A stretch of 6,888 nucleotides of DNA from CAYSPU01 sp964432995 (lineage in GTDB: Bacteria > Verrucomicrobiota > Verrucomicrobiia > Limisphaerales > JAHDYP01): positions 1 to 6,888 of the forward strand of contig CAYSPU010000292.1 of assembly GCA_964432995.1 (NCBI GenBank). The letters are read 5' to 3'. A model generated the notes under the pieces. It was not told the DNA's origin. It made no database searches and saw nothing but the letters and a program-made list of their open reading frames with translations. The position numbers and the translations under genes were made by a program. Numbering within the stretch: the first letter of the stretch is position 1; every line of letters begins with the position of its first letter. Positions 5,481-6,888 of the stretch are shown one piece after another.

Positions 5481-6752
5481 ATGTCTGAACTGGTTGGAAA
5501 CCTCCTGGTGGCTCAGTCCGGCGGCCCCACCTGCGCCATCAATGCCAGCATCGCCGGCGTCATCGTCGAAGCCGGAAGACACCCGGACATCGAGGAGATC
5601 TACGGCGGCCTCAACGGCATCTACGGCATCCTGCACGAAGACCTCTGCGACCTGAACGAGGAACGCGCGCGGACCATCGAAGGCCTCAAATACACCCCGG
5701 CCGCCGCCCTGGGCACGTGCCGCTACAAGATCGACTTCAAGAAGAAACCGGAAAAGGCCGCCCAAGACATGGACCGCCTCTTCCAGGTCTTCGAAGCCCA
5801 CAACATCCGCTATTTCTTCTACGCGGGCGGCAACGATTCCCAGGACACCTCCCACAAGATCCACGAGGAAGCCGTCAAACGCGGTTACGCCCTCCGCGTC
5901 GTGGGCGTCCCCAAGACCATCGATAACGACCTGCCCCACACCGACCATTGCCCCGGCTACGGCTCGGCCGTGAAATACAACGCCGCCAGCGTCATGGAGA
6001 TCGGGCTCGACGTCGGCTCCATGGCGACCGATGACGGTTCCTGCTGCATCATCGAGGTCATGGGCCGGTCCGCCGGATGGATCGCCGCCGGCACCGTGCT
6101 CGCCAAACGCAAACCCCTCGACCCGCCCCACATCATCCTCCTCCCCGAAAACCCCTTCGTCCAGGACGCGTTCCTCGCCAAGGTCAAGGAAACCGTCGAC
6201 ACCCTCGGCTACTGCGTCGTCGTCGTCGGCGAAGGACTCAAAAACGCCGCCGGCGCAGAAATCGGGGCCGACAAGACCCGCCTGGACTCCTTCGGCCACC
6301 CGGTGCTCTCGGGCGCCGCCGATCGCCTCGCGGACATCGTCCAGGAGAAGCTCCAGACCAAGACCCGCACCGTGAAGCTCGGCTACGCCCAGCGCGCCGC
6401 CGGCCATTTCGCCAGCGCCACCGATATCGCCGAGGCCTTCGCCTGCGGCGAAGCCGCCACCCGCGCCGCGGCCGCCGGCCTCAGCGGCGTCATGGTCAAG
6501 ATCGTCCGCACCTCCAACAGTCCCTACCAGTGGGAGATCGGCCTCCAACCGCTGGCCGACATCGCCAACGTCGAGCATTTCATCCCCCGCGACTGGATCT
6601 CCGAAGACGGCCTGTTGCCCAACGAGAAATTCGTCGAGTACGCCCGTCCCTTGATCGAAGGCGAATCCCGCTTGCCCATGGAAAACGGCCTGCCGCGCTA
6701 CGTCGCGCTGGAGAAAGTCCCCGTCGAGAAGAAGCTCCCGGCTTACGACTGA
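5481..6752 (+). CDS. pfp: 6-phosphofructokinase, probably pyrophosphate-dependent
   Basis: A 423-residue enzyme of the PfkA family, phosphorylating fructose 6-phosphate to fructose 1,6-bisphosphate in glycolysis. Motifs in order: AQSGGPTCAINASIAG (11-26) in the phosphoryl-donor site, YGGLNGIYG (41-49), AGGNDSQDT (115-123), VPKTIDND (143-150) with the expected catalytic base Asp148, VMGRSAGW (193-200) binding the sugar phosphate, and GEGL (250-253). Asp119 stands where ATP-dependent enzymes such as E. coli PfkA have Gly104, and Lys145 where they have Gly124. This Asp/Lys pair is the established mark of pyrophosphate-using enzymes, whose reaction is near equilibrium and so also serves gluconeogenesis. 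Length (about 100 longer than E. coli PfkA) also fits the PPi-type groups. The ATG at 5481 lies six codons before the conserved first strand, so the start is well placed despite no clear Shine-Dalgarno. It is a single-gene unit ended by a strong terminator. The donor remains inferred, as a few enzymes of this clade use ATP. Confidence 0.94.
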   Translation: MSELVGNLLVAQSGGPTCAINASIAGVIVEAGRHPDIEEIYGGLNGIYGILHEDLCDLNEERARTIEGLKYTPAAALGTCRYKIDFKKKPEKAAQDMDRLFQVFEAHNIRYFFYAGGNDSQDTSHKIHEEAVKRGYALRVVGVPKTIDNDLPHTDHCPGYGSAVKYNAASVMEIGLDVGSMATDDGSCCIIEVMGRSAGWIAAGTVLAKRKPLDPPHIILLPENPFVQDAFLAKVKETVDTLGYCVVVVGEGLKNAAGAEIGADKTRLDSFGHPVLSGAADRLADIVQEKLQTKTRTVKLGYAQRAAGHFASATDIAEAFACGEAATRAAAAGLSGVMVKIVRTSNSPYQWEIGLQPLADIANVEHFIPRDWISEDGLLPNEKFVEYARPLIEGESRLPMENGLPRYVALEKVPVEKKLPAYD

Positions 6753-6770
6753 GAGGCCCGTGTTCTTGCC

Positions 6771-6806
6771 GGCCGGACCCGACACCGGGTCCGGCCTTTT
6801 CTTTTT
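6771..6806 (+). terminator. Rho-independent terminator of the phosphofructokinase gene
   Basis: An 11-bp perfect GC-rich stem, GGCCGGACCCG (6771-6781) with CGGGTCCGGCC (6786-6796), closes a 4-base loop ACAC and is followed at once by TTTTCTTTTT (6797-6806). It begins 18 bases after the TGA stop of the phosphofructokinase. This is the clearest regulatory signal in the window and marks the end of that transcript. Confidence 0.93.
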
Positions 6807-6888
6807 CCGAGCCCGGCGAGGCGGCGCCTCAGACCATGGCTGTTCAACTTGACTCGGACATCTGACGGCCATTCGGTTCCGCCTCTGC
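6807..6888. other. Right-edge intergenic sequence
   Basis: The last 82 bases hold no gene I can support. A short palindromic word GAGGCGGCGCCTC (6818-6830) is unremarkable in GC-rich DNA, and the ATG at 6836 opens only nine codons. Confidence 0.5.

Noticed and set aside
5412..6872. A 486-codon Gly/Asp/Val-rich open frame on the minus strand opposite phosphofructokinase
   Set aside because: Typical GC-bias shadow of a C-ending-codon gene; it also runs through the terminator hairpin of the plus-strand gene.

Overview
This GC-rich window (roughly 60-65 % G+C by eye) looks like ordinary bacterial chromosome from an organism with a fermentative or energy-sparing style of central metabolism. Strongly C/G-ending codons, poor Shine-Dalgarno sequences before every gene, and the gene families present would fit a Verrucomicrobiota/PVC-type or similar environmental bacterium. 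That placement is a guess, since the window has no rRNA or other marker. I see no mobile element, CRISPR array, tRNA or rRNA.

Left half, minus strand: a two-gene operon. The promoter-proximal gene (1822-3921) is a complete single-chain ADP-forming acyl-CoA synthetase (acetate-CoA ligase, ADP-forming) with both expected histidines. Two bases after its stop codon begins an acetyl-CoA hydrolase/CoA-transferase family protein with a C-terminal Pat-like GNAT acetyltransferase domain (1819 down to 1, cut by the window edge). Both act on acyl-CoA and free acids. In the well-known enterobacterial Pat/YfiQ protein the same kind of GNAT domain is fused to an ADP-forming synthetase-like module. Here it sits on the neighbouring CoA-transferase instead.

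Middle, 3922-4338: a divergent intergenic region with weak promoter-like elements, an 8-bp inverted repeat in the presumed leader of the synthetase gene, and a plausible 30-residue single-pass membrane micro-ORF (4201-4293) on the plus strand, in the same frame as the next gene.

Right half, plus strand: a fumarylacetoacetate-hydrolase-fold protein of the 2-keto-3-deoxy-arabinonate dehydratase-like subgroup (4339-5196), followed directly by a GC-rich hairpin without a T-tract. After a 284-nt gap with an operator-like dyad comes a 6-phosphofructokinase with the Asp/Lys signature of pyrophosphate-dependent enzymes (5481-6752), closed by a textbook Rho-independent terminator (6771-6806).

The common theme is economy of ATP: an ADP-forming acyl-CoA synthetase makes ATP directly from acyl-CoA, CoA-transfer conserves the thioester bond, and PPi-dependent phosphofructokinase spares ATP in glycolysis. 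The enzymes belong to described families. I found no convincing evidence of a wholly new system; the most unusual points are the GNAT domain placement and the micro-ORF.
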